Source of the DNA: Flectonema sp. DT1601
Lineage: Eukaryota > Euglenozoa > Diplonemea > Diplonemida > Diplonemidae
Assembly (NCBI GenBank): GCA_964019425.1
Contig: OZ025834.1
Span: 378,501-442,500, forward strand
Direction of reading: 5' to 3'
DNA: 64,000 nucleotides
The stretch's first letter is position 1. Every line of letters begins with the position of its first letter. This document shows positions 26,256 to 34,896 of the stretch, piece after piece. A model generated the notes under the pieces. That model was not told the DNA's origin. It worked only from the letters and a program-made list of their open reading frames with translations, and ran no database searches. Made by a program: the position numbers and the translations under genes.

Positions 26256-29192
26256 ATGTCGTTAGCTAGAAGACCATTTTCATGTAAGGCAGTCCCCTTA
26301 ACAGGTAGCAGAGACTGCTTCGCTACACTGCCACAGTCAGTGATTGATAAGTTGCGTGGTGAAGTTAATGAGTACTCAAGCCAGCAGATTGTTGTTATTG
26401 AGATAGAGAGCACCAATGGAAGTCAATATGTATCATGGGGTCGCGGTGTACAACCTAAGAACAATGAGGAAAGTGATTGCATCGGTATTCCTGTCCAGCT
26501 GATGTCACTATTCGGTATTGAGAAGAATACACAGGTCAGTATAAAAATTCATACCGACCTTCACAAAGCAAAAGAAGTATATGTTGAGCCTGCTTCCATT
26601 GATGACAGTGAAATTGTTGAACACAATGCAGCACTGTTGGAAGAACTAATTCTCCGACAGCTTCGAGTAGCTTACAATGGCTTGGTGTGTCCTATATTTG
26701 TTCGCCAAGGTTTGACAGTCCACTTAAAGGTCACCAAGATTGAGCAGGACGAAAACCCTTCGCCTCGCCAAAAAGGAAAACCGCCTGTGGTATTACTTGG
26801 AGAGGGGACAGAACTAATGGTAGCTACTCAGATGAGAAAAAAACCTGCACAGCAAGAACCCGTTCGTGCAACATTCCGAATTGGTAAGGTGGTTGTTCAT
26901 AGCGAAACAACAACGATTTTGAAAATTCACAAGCATGCTTGCAGAGATCTCAAGGGAGGTACTACATACCCTGCTGCTTTACATAGCAGTATGGCTGATG
27001 CAATTATTGATAAACAACTGAAGACGAAGAGCGTTACTCAGCAAGGTGACGAGGACGACACTGTGGGTATTTCTGATTCAGTTCTTAGAAAATTATCGTT
27101 CACAGTTCAGCTCGCTCGCTCTTCGGAGGTTAGTGAAAATTTTTGTGAAATACTTGTACCAAATAATACTGTGAACAACGTTACTGTTGGCAGCTTGCTA
27201 TTGCTTGATTCAACCTTGCCTTGTGTTGCCGAGTCGCCCCCACCAATTGAAAGTCAGCTGGAGTGTAATTCATTACCTGAGGGGTCTACTTCATCTATTC
27301 ATAAACCTGCATGGGATTCAGCAACTGCCCATTTTTCAGGTCTTCTCAACAGTGATATCACATCACTTATTTACAAGTCAAAAGTTGAGTCATCAGCTAC
27401 ATCAGGTTCCTGTTACAGCCTTCTCGTTGCTGGTGGTGAAGGTTATGGAAAAACTCATTTTCTGGGTCGGCTGAGGGAGCAGCTCACATCAAAATCAATA
27501 TTTTGTTTGGGATACTCTCCGACAAGCTGCATAGGAAAGGTCGAGAAAAAGGAGGAAAAAACACATTTGCAGCGAGCTTTCATGCAGGCTGCAGCAAACG
27601 CACCTGCAGTGCTCTTTATTGACGATGTGGACGTCATGGTGAAGTACGATCCAGAATCGCATGGAGCTGATTCACAGGTTTTGTCTTCATTTTTGTCACT
27701 GTGGACCTCTGCTTCAAATAGTCAAAATCTTGTTCTTGGAGGGCTCATTCCTTCGCATCTTTGCACTTCAGGTGTTACTGTTGTTGCCAGTTGCAAAGAC
27801 CCAGAATCGCTTCACCCGAAAATGTCAAAATTATTCTCATCAGTGGTGAGGCTGACTCTCCCAACACCAACCGAGCGGAAAAGAATCTTAAAGCAAGTAT
27901 TCAAATCTGGAGGGTGTCAACCAGTTCCTGGATTATTGTCCAAAGCAGGCAGGGATAGCAATAATTATACTGTACGAGATGTTAAAGTCTTAGGGGAAAA
28001 AATTATTTTTGAGTCAAAAACAGGACATGTAGAAACTGGAAAACTCATTCAAATAACCGACTATGAAAAGGCCATTGAGAACTACAAGCCAGCATCGCTT
28101 GCCGGTATCCAACTGCATGAGAAAGATGACTCCCTTTCCTGGGACTCGGTTGGTGGTATGGAAGAAGTAAAGAGAGTGTTCAATGAAACAATCATCCTTC
28201 CAACAAAATATCCTGAATTATACCAAAATATCCCCATTAAAATGCGCTCAGGAATCATGTTATATGGTCCAACTGGCTGTGGAAAGAGCCATGTAGTTCA
28301 ATGTGCTGTTGCCGAAGCAGGTCTAAACTGCATTCAAGTATCAGGGCCTGAGTTGCTAAATAAGTACATTGGGCAGTCTGAACAGAAAGTTAGAGAAGTT
28401 TTTGAAAAGGCGCAAGCAGCAGCACCTTGTATTCTGTTTTTTGATGAGTTTGATTCGGTGGCACCACAACGAGGTCATGATAACACTGGTGTAACAGACA
28501 GGGTAGTGAATCAACTCCTATGCCATCTGGATGGTGCAGAGGGACGTTCTGGAGTATATGTTGTTGCAGCAACGGCTCGGCCCGACTTAATTGACAAGGC
28601 TCTTCTTCGACCTGGTCGTCTTGATGTGAGCAGCTATTGTGGTATGCCAGACCACACTGAACGAGTGGACATTTTCAAAGCTGCTTCACGAAACATCAGT
28701 CTGTCAGATACAGCCGACTTCTCTGAGTTAGCTTCCAAAACAGAGGGCTACACTGGCGCTGACATCGCAGCTGTCTTGAGCACAGCTCGCTTATCTTGTA
28801 TTCAAAAAGTTGTGGACACAACAACGCAGCTTGCAAGCATGAACATTGACACTGTTGATGAAAAAACCGCTCATGCTGGAGTTGAACACACTTGGTCTCT
28901 TCTACAAGGATCGGCGGCAGTGAAACAACAAGACATTCAGGAAGACGATCTGGATGATCATCTTGTTTCTCTTGGGATTTGCAAGATTAAGACTGCTGAT
29001 GTGTCAGCAAATACTTCCTCTGTGGCAGTGCCATCACTGACCCAGGACGACCTTATTGCAGCACTTGCGGAAACACACCCTTCAATTTCACCATTTGATG
29101 TTGTCAAGAATAATAGCAGATATGAGAACTACAGGGACGCAAGGGCTTCACCATCATCACCGAAGCAGGGACAGCGAACAACTCTGGCATGA
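26256..29192 (+). CDS. PEX1: Peroxisome biogenesis AAA-ATPase PEX1
   Basis: 978 aa. Residues 1 to about 190 match the PEX1 N-domain (RDCFATLPQSVIDKLRG, VEPASIDDSEIVE, GLVCPIFVRQGLTVHLKV). The first AAA ring is degenerate (Walker A GGEGYGKT near 392, FIDDVD near 449). The second is canonical: GPTGCGKS near 670, ILFFDEFDSVAP near 724, the PEX1-typical RGHDNTGVTDRVVNQLL, and LLRPGRLD near 783. With PEX6 it forms the hexamer that extracts the receptor PEX5 from the peroxisome or glycosome membrane. It is shorter than human PEX1 (about 1280), mainly in the linkers. An 8-codon upstream ORF (ATG at 26243) overlaps the start if AG 26241 is the mRNA 5' end. Confidence 0.94.
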   Translation: MSLARRPFSCKAVPLTGSRDCFATLPQSVIDKLRGEVNEYSSQQIVVIEIESTNGSQYVSWGRGVQPKNNEESDCIGIPVQLMSLFGIEKNTQVSIKIHTDLHKAKEVYVEPASIDDSEIVEHNAALLEELILRQLRVAYNGLVCPIFVRQGLTVHLKVTKIEQDENPSPRQKGKPPVVLLGEGTELMVATQMRKKPAQQEPVRATFRIGKVVVHSETTTILKIHKHACRDLKGGTTYPAALHSSMADAIIDKQLKTKSVTQQGDEDDTVGISDSVLRKLSFTVQLARSSEVSENFCEILVPNNTVNNVTVGSLLLLDSTLPCVAESPPPIESQLECNSLPEGSTSSIHKPAWDSATAHFSGLLNSDITSLIYKSKVESSATSGSCYSLLVAGGEGYGKTHFLGRLREQLTSKSIFCLGYSPTSCIGKVEKKEEKTHLQRAFMQAAANAPAVLFIDDVDVMVKYDPESHGADSQVLSSFLSLWTSASNSQNLVLGGLIPSHLCTSGVTVVASCKDPESLHPKMSKLFSSVVRLTLPTPTERKRILKQVFKSGGCQPVPGLLSKAGRDSNNYTVRDVKVLGEKIIFESKTGHVETGKLIQITDYEKAIENYKPASLAGIQLHEKDDSLSWDSVGGMEEVKRVFNETIILPTKYPELYQNIPIKMRSGIMLYGPTGCGKSHVVQCAVAEAGLNCIQVSGPELLNKYIGQSEQKVREVFEKAQAAAPCILFFDEFDSVAPQRGHDNTGVTDRVVNQLLCHLDGAEGRSGVYVVAATARPDLIDKALLRPGRLDVSSYCGMPDHTERVDIFKAASRNISLSDTADFSELASKTEGYTGADIAAVLSTARLSCIQKVVDTTTQLASMNIDTVDEKTAHAGVEHTWSLLQGSAAVKQQDIQEDDLDDHLVSLGICKIKTADVSANTSSVAVPSLTQDDLIAALAETHPSISPFDVVKNNSRYENYRDARASPSSPKQGQRTTLA

Positions 29193-29396
29193 GTTGCTGA
29201 GTTTGTTTTTGTTATCACATCTGTTTGATGAAAGAAAAAAATGAAACAAAACTGAACGAGAGCACTTACAAGGGCCACCAAAACCCTTCTCTCGAGCTTG
29301 TCGTCGCAACTGGTGCAAACAAGTAAGTGATATTTTATTTACTTTCCAGGCAAAAATTTTCTTTGATGGTCTTTGGTTGCTTGAAACGTGAAAAAT

Positions 29397-29469
29397 CACC
29401 TCCCGCGGGGCTCGAACCCGCGACCACAAGGTTAAGGGCCTTGCGCTCTACCGACTGAGCTAGGGAGGC
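29397..29469 (-). tRNA. tRNA-Lys (anticodon CTT)
   Basis: 73 nt. The acceptor GCCTCCC pairs with GGGAGGT, with discriminator G. The anticodon arm is CAAGG-CCCTTAA-CCTTG and the T-arm GCGGGTTCGAGCCCCGC. TTTTT follows on the - strand as terminator. No intron or encoded CCA. It stands between two + strand genes, in the opposite direction, and may separate transcription units. Confidence 0.97.
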
Positions 29470-29555
29470 TATAAAGTGAAAAAAGTTTTTCTTCCTTGGG
29501 CTCGCATTGATGTTTCGAGCATACTTTAATTTTTTTTTTTGCATAGAAGCAACAA

Positions 29556-30620
29556 ATGAAGACCACACGCTGCCTGCGATACACAGGCATGCCGGGTGGA
29601 GCATTCGGAGGGCACAATGCATCAGAGCAGGTGGGTCAGTATGAGAGGATTAAAGCGGTATTGCCGGTAACACCGAAATGGAGAGATAAATATGCACCAG
29701 ATCATCATGGAAGATGGGCCGTAGGTGGAAAGCAATCATGGGTGTATCCGAGAGGTGTCCCTTCAAGGGGAATAGAATACAGAAAATTCTATGGTGAAAT
29801 ACAATACACAAAGCCGTTTTATCAAGGTGGTATCTATGAGGCTGTTCATGATGAACATCGCAATAATCTTTCCAGTAAGGACTGGGACTTTCCCTCTCTC
29901 TCGCACATGAGTCAAATTAAACACACTCGCGCACACTTCAGAGGAATGCGTTGGCCTACTTACGAAGGGAGATACTACTCAAAAGCAGCTCTGAAGACTA
30001 TCGCCGATAATGCATTTGAGCTGAGTCGGCGAAAGAAAATTGTAAATCCTTATTTTCCTGGACAAGCCGTTGACGGGCCTGCGGAAATTTCAAGTCACGC
30101 GATGGAGACATACCGCAAGCAGGCGTTTATAGCCGGCATTGAATTCCCTGAATTTCCGGATGTTCAGCCAGCAGATCAGATTGATCCTTGGGAACCAACT
30201 GAAGAATCAAAAATAGCTGAGATCGACAACGAACATCTACTCAACTCTGAGATGTGGGAAAGCATAAATGAAAACTTGAAGGGGATGGCGAAGAAAATCC
30301 AAAACTACAAGGACACAGAACGTAAGAAGATCTGGACATGGAAGATGGCCTTGTTAATGCAACAGATTAAGAGAGCCAGGCAAGAAGAAGCCTTTAATGT
30401 AAAACTTAAGATCAAAGTTAATCAAAAACAGCATTTGGATGACAAAGCTCGTCAACTCAAACCCTGGGAACGTCTCAAGAAAGAACAAGAACGTCTTAAG
30501 CGTGAAGAGGATGTCACAGAGGAGACTGAGGCAGAGATTATTACCCGTGAATCCCGCAAGGTATCTGAGCGTTCGAAGATCAGAGCAGGTCAGCACAAGC
30601 CTTCCGGTGCTAAGCTCTAG
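29556..30620 (+). CDS. Hypothetical protein, basic, coiled-coil C terminus
   Basis: 354 aa. The N-terminal 220 residues are rich in Trp, Tyr, His and Pro (KWRDKYAPDHHGRWAVGGKQ, HFRGMRWPTYEGRYYSK). The C-terminal 130 are a charged helix (KKEQERLKREEDVTEETEAE) ending in a basic tail. No domain is recognised. The composition would suit a lineage-specific mitochondrial ribosomal or assembly protein, which is a guess. The ATG follows a clear pyrimidine tract and AG at 29547 (TTTTTTTTTTTGCATAG), a good splice acceptor. Confidence 0.75.
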   Translation: MKTTRCLRYTGMPGGAFGGHNASEQVGQYERIKAVLPVTPKWRDKYAPDHHGRWAVGGKQSWVYPRGVPSRGIEYRKFYGEIQYTKPFYQGGIYEAVHDEHRNNLSSKDWDFPSLSHMSQIKHTRAHFRGMRWPTYEGRYYSKAALKTIADNAFELSRRKKIVNPYFPGQAVDGPAEISSHAMETYRKQAFIAGIEFPEFPDVQPADQIDPWEPTEESKIAEIDNEHLLNSEMWESINENLKGMAKKIQNYKDTERKKIWTWKMALLMQQIKRARQEEAFNVKLKIKVNQKQHLDDKARQLKPWERLKKEQERLKREEDVTEETEAEIITRESRKVSERSKIRAGQHKPSGAKL

Positions 30621-30956
30621 TAATCCTTTGGTAGTATTTTGGTGTAACCTGAAGTTCGCCTGTGAATTATTTACTTAACCGCTTTCAAACTCTTAAAGTG
30701 GCTGTAAGAGCCGTCAGTCATTGTTTCGTTAATCAAAGTTTTCCTTTATGTTTTCGTATTATATCTATGAAGTGTAAACCATATGGTAGTGTCACAATAG
30801 ATTAAATAACTAGAGATTCCTCTCTAAGTAGCATATTTCAATCTTTCACAGAAACAACAAACCGGAATTTCAATACTAATATTATGGGATGAGGACAATG
30901 TGTGCACATTTACACCGCCTCATTGAGCAGGTCTCGTAAATAATTTAATAACAATA
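30621..30956. other. Intergenic; small stem-loop
   Basis: 336 bp with no gene. Near 30888-30925 GATGAGG and CCTCAT flank AATGTGTGCACATT, which could fold as an extended hairpin in the leader of the next gene. Nothing else seen. Confidence 0.35.
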
Positions 30957-31532
30957 ATGGAACTAAGTGAACCTCTCTCACTGGCACTCGAAGTTGGAAA
31001 TCGATTAAAGAAGCGTCGGGAAACTGTATCGGTAGTTGAAGGAACGACTGGTGGTTTAATTAACGTCTGTCTGCAGTGCACGCCAGGTGCGAGCAGATTC
31101 TCTGTGGGGGGATTGAATATATATTCCGCAAAGGCGGGGAAGGGGCTATTACCTCTTGAGGTACGCCAAAAACTCGGCGGTCGTGAGAATTATAGGTCCG
31201 CTGAAACATATGTTAGCAGTAAGAAAGTGTTTACGGAGAACCTTTCTGAGTATATGTTTGAAAAAGTAAAGTCTACTTGGGTAATTGCAGAGTCCGGTGC
31301 CACAGATGTGAAGGCATTTCAGAATACCCCTCTTTCTGGTATTAAATCAGGTTTTACTTCGGTCAGTATATTGGGTCCTACCTCTGATGGCAAAGCAATC
31401 AAAACAACTACAACATTACTGCACTCTACTCATAGTAACCGTTCTGAGAATATGCTCCAGTTCACAACAACTGCACTTCGGGAGCTACTTAGAAGAATGG
31501 ACAATTGTGAAAATAGTAAGGCTTCTCTTTAG
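30957..31532 (+). CDS. CinA C-terminal domain protein (NMN amidohydrolase-like)
   Basis: 191 aa, essentially a single CinA/PncC-type domain. Motifs: EGTTGGLINVCLQCTPGASR (bacterial form AESCTGGLI...PGAS), FSVGGLNIYSAKAG, and IAESGATDVK in the place of the usual GIAGP loop. Bacterial members hydrolyse nicotinamide mononucleotide. The nucleophile position in SxTGG is replaced here (EGTTGG), so activity is uncertain. There is no targeting signal. It has no functional link to its neighbours, as expected in a euglenozoan-style array. Confidence 0.8.
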   Translation: MELSEPLSLALEVGNRLKKRRETVSVVEGTTGGLINVCLQCTPGASRFSVGGLNIYSAKAGKGLLPLEVRQKLGGRENYRSAETYVSSKKVFTENLSEYMFEKVKSTWVIAESGATDVKAFQNTPLSGIKSGFTSVSILGPTSDGKAIKTTTTLLHSTHSNRSENMLQFTTTALRELLRRMDNCENSKASL

Positions 31533-31718
31533 AAGTATGTTGAGCTGCTACTACTTCTGTAACACACCACGTTCAAGAAGCCAGACTGAAATCCTTCTTT
31601 AGTAGATAGTTGTATCACTTTCTCATTACTACGTCATTGGATTTCTGATCTTCGATGCAGTTCTTTATTTCCATTCAATTAATTTTAAATCCATTACATC
31701 CAGGGCTCCAATCCAGTC

Positions 31719-33665
31719 ATGAGGCAACGCCGTCGGGCGGTCCAGCCGTTGTTAGCAGTGTTGATGTGCTGCTGCATAGTAGTTGTGATCAGAGTAATGC
31801 TCTGTAAGTCAATAACTGACAAAGGTGACAAAGCAGCGACGACGGAGCAGCTGCAGGAGTTGATTTCAAAAGTGGACAAACTGAATGATGTAGCAGGGGA
31901 AAGACTGAAGGTTCAAAGAGGACTCGAGTCAAGACTGCACAGCGTTGAGCAGCAACTGAAGATCGCACGGAAACGAGAAGGCGCTGAAATGGCAAAAGCG
32001 TTTTCCCGTGGCAGTGGTACAGTTGATACAAGTTTTGAGTCAGAATGCTCTGTTTCTGATCATTCTATTTCAAGATGCATGTATCCATTCACCCTCAATG
32101 GAGCTACTATTAAGAATTGTTCAGTTATACCTGGCACTACAGAACCACGGTGTGCTACCGAAATCGATGTCTCTAGCGGAGAGCCTACCAACATAGAAAC
32201 ATGTTCCCCATGTCCTTCTCATGATGGTTTCGTGACAGGGAAATGCGCTGCTGGGGAAGTTTGCAGCTGTGCTGAAGGGATAGAATTAAGATGTGGAGTG
32301 ATACACGGGACGTTACCTTGCGAGTTGGTATGCAAGGCACTTGTTACAGACTACCCTTCAAGAGATACTTGGGAATCGGCAGCGACCGAAGCAGCATCCT
32401 TCATCTTCAATTCCTGGAGTAGCCAACCGCCGGGAACAGAAAATCCAAGGATGTTTGATTCGCCAAATTGGGAAACTTTTACTAAGTCAGTTAAGCATCA
32501 ATGGAAAGAAAAATCTATGGGAATAGCAATTTCGTCAGGAAATGAGCGAATGCTGTCAGCTGTGACTAATGCATTTTTTATTCGAAGCCATTTGAAGTCC
32601 AACCTTCCGATTGAAATTTGGAGAGAGGGAACCGAGGCATCTCCGACACCCACAATGGAAGAACGCTGCTTGACACACCGTATCTTCCATAGAGCGATTC
32701 CTGCTCAATATGGATTTGAAAAATTTCACTGGGAAAAGCGATGGAAGAAAGGTGAAGCACCTGTGCTGGGTGAAAATCAGGTTGGAGTAGCATTAAAACC
32801 GTTAGTTGCTCTACTCAGTAGTTTTGATTATGTAATATTCCTTGATGATGATGCGATACCTGCATTCGATCCGCTTATTCTGCTCAACTCTTTTTTGGAA
32901 ACGCAGTTAAGTGATTCAGCAATCACTGCAATATTCTTTAGAGATATTTGGTCGCTCTGGAAAGACGCGTCGATATGGAATCACTTACCATGGCCTGGTG
33001 CTGAAAAAGGTTATTCACCATCTCAAGATTCCGGTGTTTTCCTTGTTTGTAAATCCTGCGACTCTGGCAAAGGTTTCAAGGGTCTAATCACAGCAGGCTA
33101 TTTAAATTTTTATCACGAGGTTTACTACAAGGCAATCTACTTAGGAGGATTTAAAACTAATAGCGAGGGGTTTGATGCAATTGGAGTAGGGGACAAAGAC
33201 ACATTTCAGGTTGGGTGGATCACTGCTGATACTAAATATCGAATGATGGGACCTGTTGTGTTTGTGGGTCGAGAAAACGAATTTTGCGGAGCGACTTTAG
33301 GTCAACCTTACAATGACGATGGGATTATTGGATTTCTTCATGTGAATGGTCACAAATTGAAATGGTCAGACTTTATTGAAGGGAACTTTGCTTCATGGGG
33401 GCTATCAACTGTTGGTCTTGAGTTCCTTCATCGCATACGACGTCCAAAAACAGTTAATCGCTATGACGGCCGCTACCGAACTCAAATCACATGGAAAAAC
33501 AAAACCCGAGGTGACACCCACTGCCTTGCCTGGCATCGCCAAATTTATGAACCTCTCAAATCGAACATTGGGTGGGATATAAAAGAAGCTTACAATAAAC
33601 ACATTATGACTAGTTTTGGACTTTGGTGGTATCAGGAATACATGAATTCTATTGTAAAAGACTGA
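31719..33665 (+). CDS. Type II membrane glycosyltransferase, GT71 (mannosyltransferase)-like with FN2-like module
   Basis: 648 aa. A short cytoplasmic end and a hydrophobic anchor at about 8-28 (LLAVLMCCCIVVVIRVMLC) give the type II layout of Golgi enzymes. A coiled stem (about 45-95) follows. About 115-165 is Cys-rich and resembles a fibronectin type II module (SRCMYPFTLNGATIKNC, EPRCATEID), and a second Cys cluster reaches about 215. The catalytic part (about 260-560) shows a DxD-type FLDDDAIP near 374, DSGVFLVCKSCDSGKG, GVGDKDTFQVGW near 490 and FLHVNGHK near 540, the pattern of the MNN1/MNN2 family. It probably adds mannose in the Golgi. Linkage is unknown. Confidence 0.8.
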   Translation: MRQRRRAVQPLLAVLMCCCIVVVIRVMLCKSITDKGDKAATTEQLQELISKVDKLNDVAGERLKVQRGLESRLHSVEQQLKIARKREGAEMAKAFSRGSGTVDTSFESECSVSDHSISRCMYPFTLNGATIKNCSVIPGTTEPRCATEIDVSSGEPTNIETCSPCPSHDGFVTGKCAAGEVCSCAEGIELRCGVIHGTLPCELVCKALVTDYPSRDTWESAATEAASFIFNSWSSQPPGTENPRMFDSPNWETFTKSVKHQWKEKSMGIAISSGNERMLSAVTNAFFIRSHLKSNLPIEIWREGTEASPTPTMEERCLTHRIFHRAIPAQYGFEKFHWEKRWKKGEAPVLGENQVGVALKPLVALLSSFDYVIFLDDDAIPAFDPLILLNSFLETQLSDSAITAIFFRDIWSLWKDASIWNHLPWPGAEKGYSPSQDSGVFLVCKSCDSGKGFKGLITAGYLNFYHEVYYKAIYLGGFKTNSEGFDAIGVGDKDTFQVGWITADTKYRMMGPVVFVGRENEFCGATLGQPYNDDGIIGFLHVNGHKLKWSDFIEGNFASWGLSTVGLEFLHRIRRPKTVNRYDGRYRTQITWKNKTRGDTHCLAWHRQIYEPLKSNIGWDIKEAYNKHIMTSFGLWWYQEYMNSIVKD

Positions 33666-34350
33666 GGCTTCATCAGAATTATACGAGATTTTGACAAGCA
33701 GTGGGAACTTTTCTTACTTTTGACTTTAATAATATTAGTTTATTACCATTAGTTGCAGTGTCGTCTCACAACGACATCTTTTCGAGATAAATCAGTGCTT
33801 CTTTGACAAATGCATTTATGACATGTTCAAACAGCAGAAAATGGATTTTAAAAGATTGATTTGTTGCACTGACAAAGTCGGAGACGAAACTATTCAGACT
33901 AAGAGCTGTTAACCCAATGAACTAACGGGCAGACGTAGACGTCCAGCCCAACCAACGGCGGACCCACCAGAACTTGTCAAGACCACCAAGTTGACAACCA
34001 TATATGTTTATGATTACCGAGTAAATTTTCTATCCTTCATTATCCTCTTTCTTTCATCAGGTGCAAAAAGAATGTGTTAGTTATTTTTGAGTACAGACAA
34101 CGCGGTGCACAGCAGGGTTCGAACCGAGGCCGATTGGTCATCAGCCCGACTTGAACTCAGGCCAACCATGTGAAGCTTGATGAGGCGCGACACCACCCAT
34201 GCCGTCCAAATTATTTGTATTCTCTATTTCTATGCCAAGGCTTAGGCTTGTCTGTTTTTTTTTCTTTTTTTTCTTCACAACTTAAAGAAAAAAATGAGTT
34301 TGAAATCACTCTGGGACTGCATTAAAATGAAAAAGTTTTTAGTTTTTGTC
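33666..34350. other. Intergenic with tRNA-like relic
   Basis: No protein gene. Around 34105-34190, on the - strand, are two T-arm-like phrases, GAGTTCAAGTC and CGGTTCGAACCCTGC, without a foldable tRNA. It is a relic of a tRNA or SINE just before two genuine tRNA genes. Confidence 0.45.
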
Positions 34351-34422
34351 GGCTTAGTGGTCTAGTGGCATGATTCTCGCTTTGGGTGCGAGAGGTCCAG
34401 AGTTCGATTCTCTGCTGAGCCC
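34351..34422 (+). tRNA. tRNA-Pro (anticodon TGG)
   Basis: 72 nt. The acceptor GGCTTAG pairs with CTGAGCC, with discriminator C. The anticodon arm is TCTCGC-TTTGGGT-GCGAGA. The T-arm is CAGAGTTCGATTCTCTG, followed by TTTTT. It converges with tRNA-Ser 55 bp downstream. Confidence 0.97.
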
Positions 34423-34477
34423 TTTTTAAATCAACGGACACTTCAAGTTATTTTATGTTTGATCTGAAGTGTAAAAT

Positions 34478-34559
34478 CGCAGTCGGCAGGATTTGAACCT
34501 GCGCGGGCAGAGCCCAATGGATTTCTAGTCCAACCCCGTAACCGCTTGGGTACGACTGC
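34478..34559 (-). tRNA. tRNA-Ser (anticodon AGA)
   Basis: 82 nt, class II with a long variable arm. The acceptor GCAGTCG pairs with CGACTGC, with discriminator G. The anticodon arm is TGGA-CTAGAAA-TCCA. The T-arm is GCAGGTTCAAATCCTGC. LINE-2 ends only 12 bp upstream of its 5' end. Confidence 0.97.
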
Positions 34560-34896
34560 ATGTAGGAGAACTTTTTTTTTTTTTTTTTTTTCACATCCCC
34601 CCTGTCTTTCCACTTTATTTTTCTTCATTCTGAGCATTCTTGCCCTTCTTATTTTTTGATAAAGTAAACAAGTAAAAACAAGCGCAACTGTCCTGAGTCC
34701 GTTGGAGGACTTCCCCGGATAGGAATCTCAAGACACAGTTAATATAAAGCGAAGGATCAGTACAGGGACGGTGGCCAAAGACCACTGGGTTACCTACGAG
34801 CCATGAAGCTCTGCGGATGTCCTCAGAGAAATTAGGAGTTGATTAAGGAGTGTGATAAGGAAGAATGATACTAATGAATTAGCAACTACCAATCAG

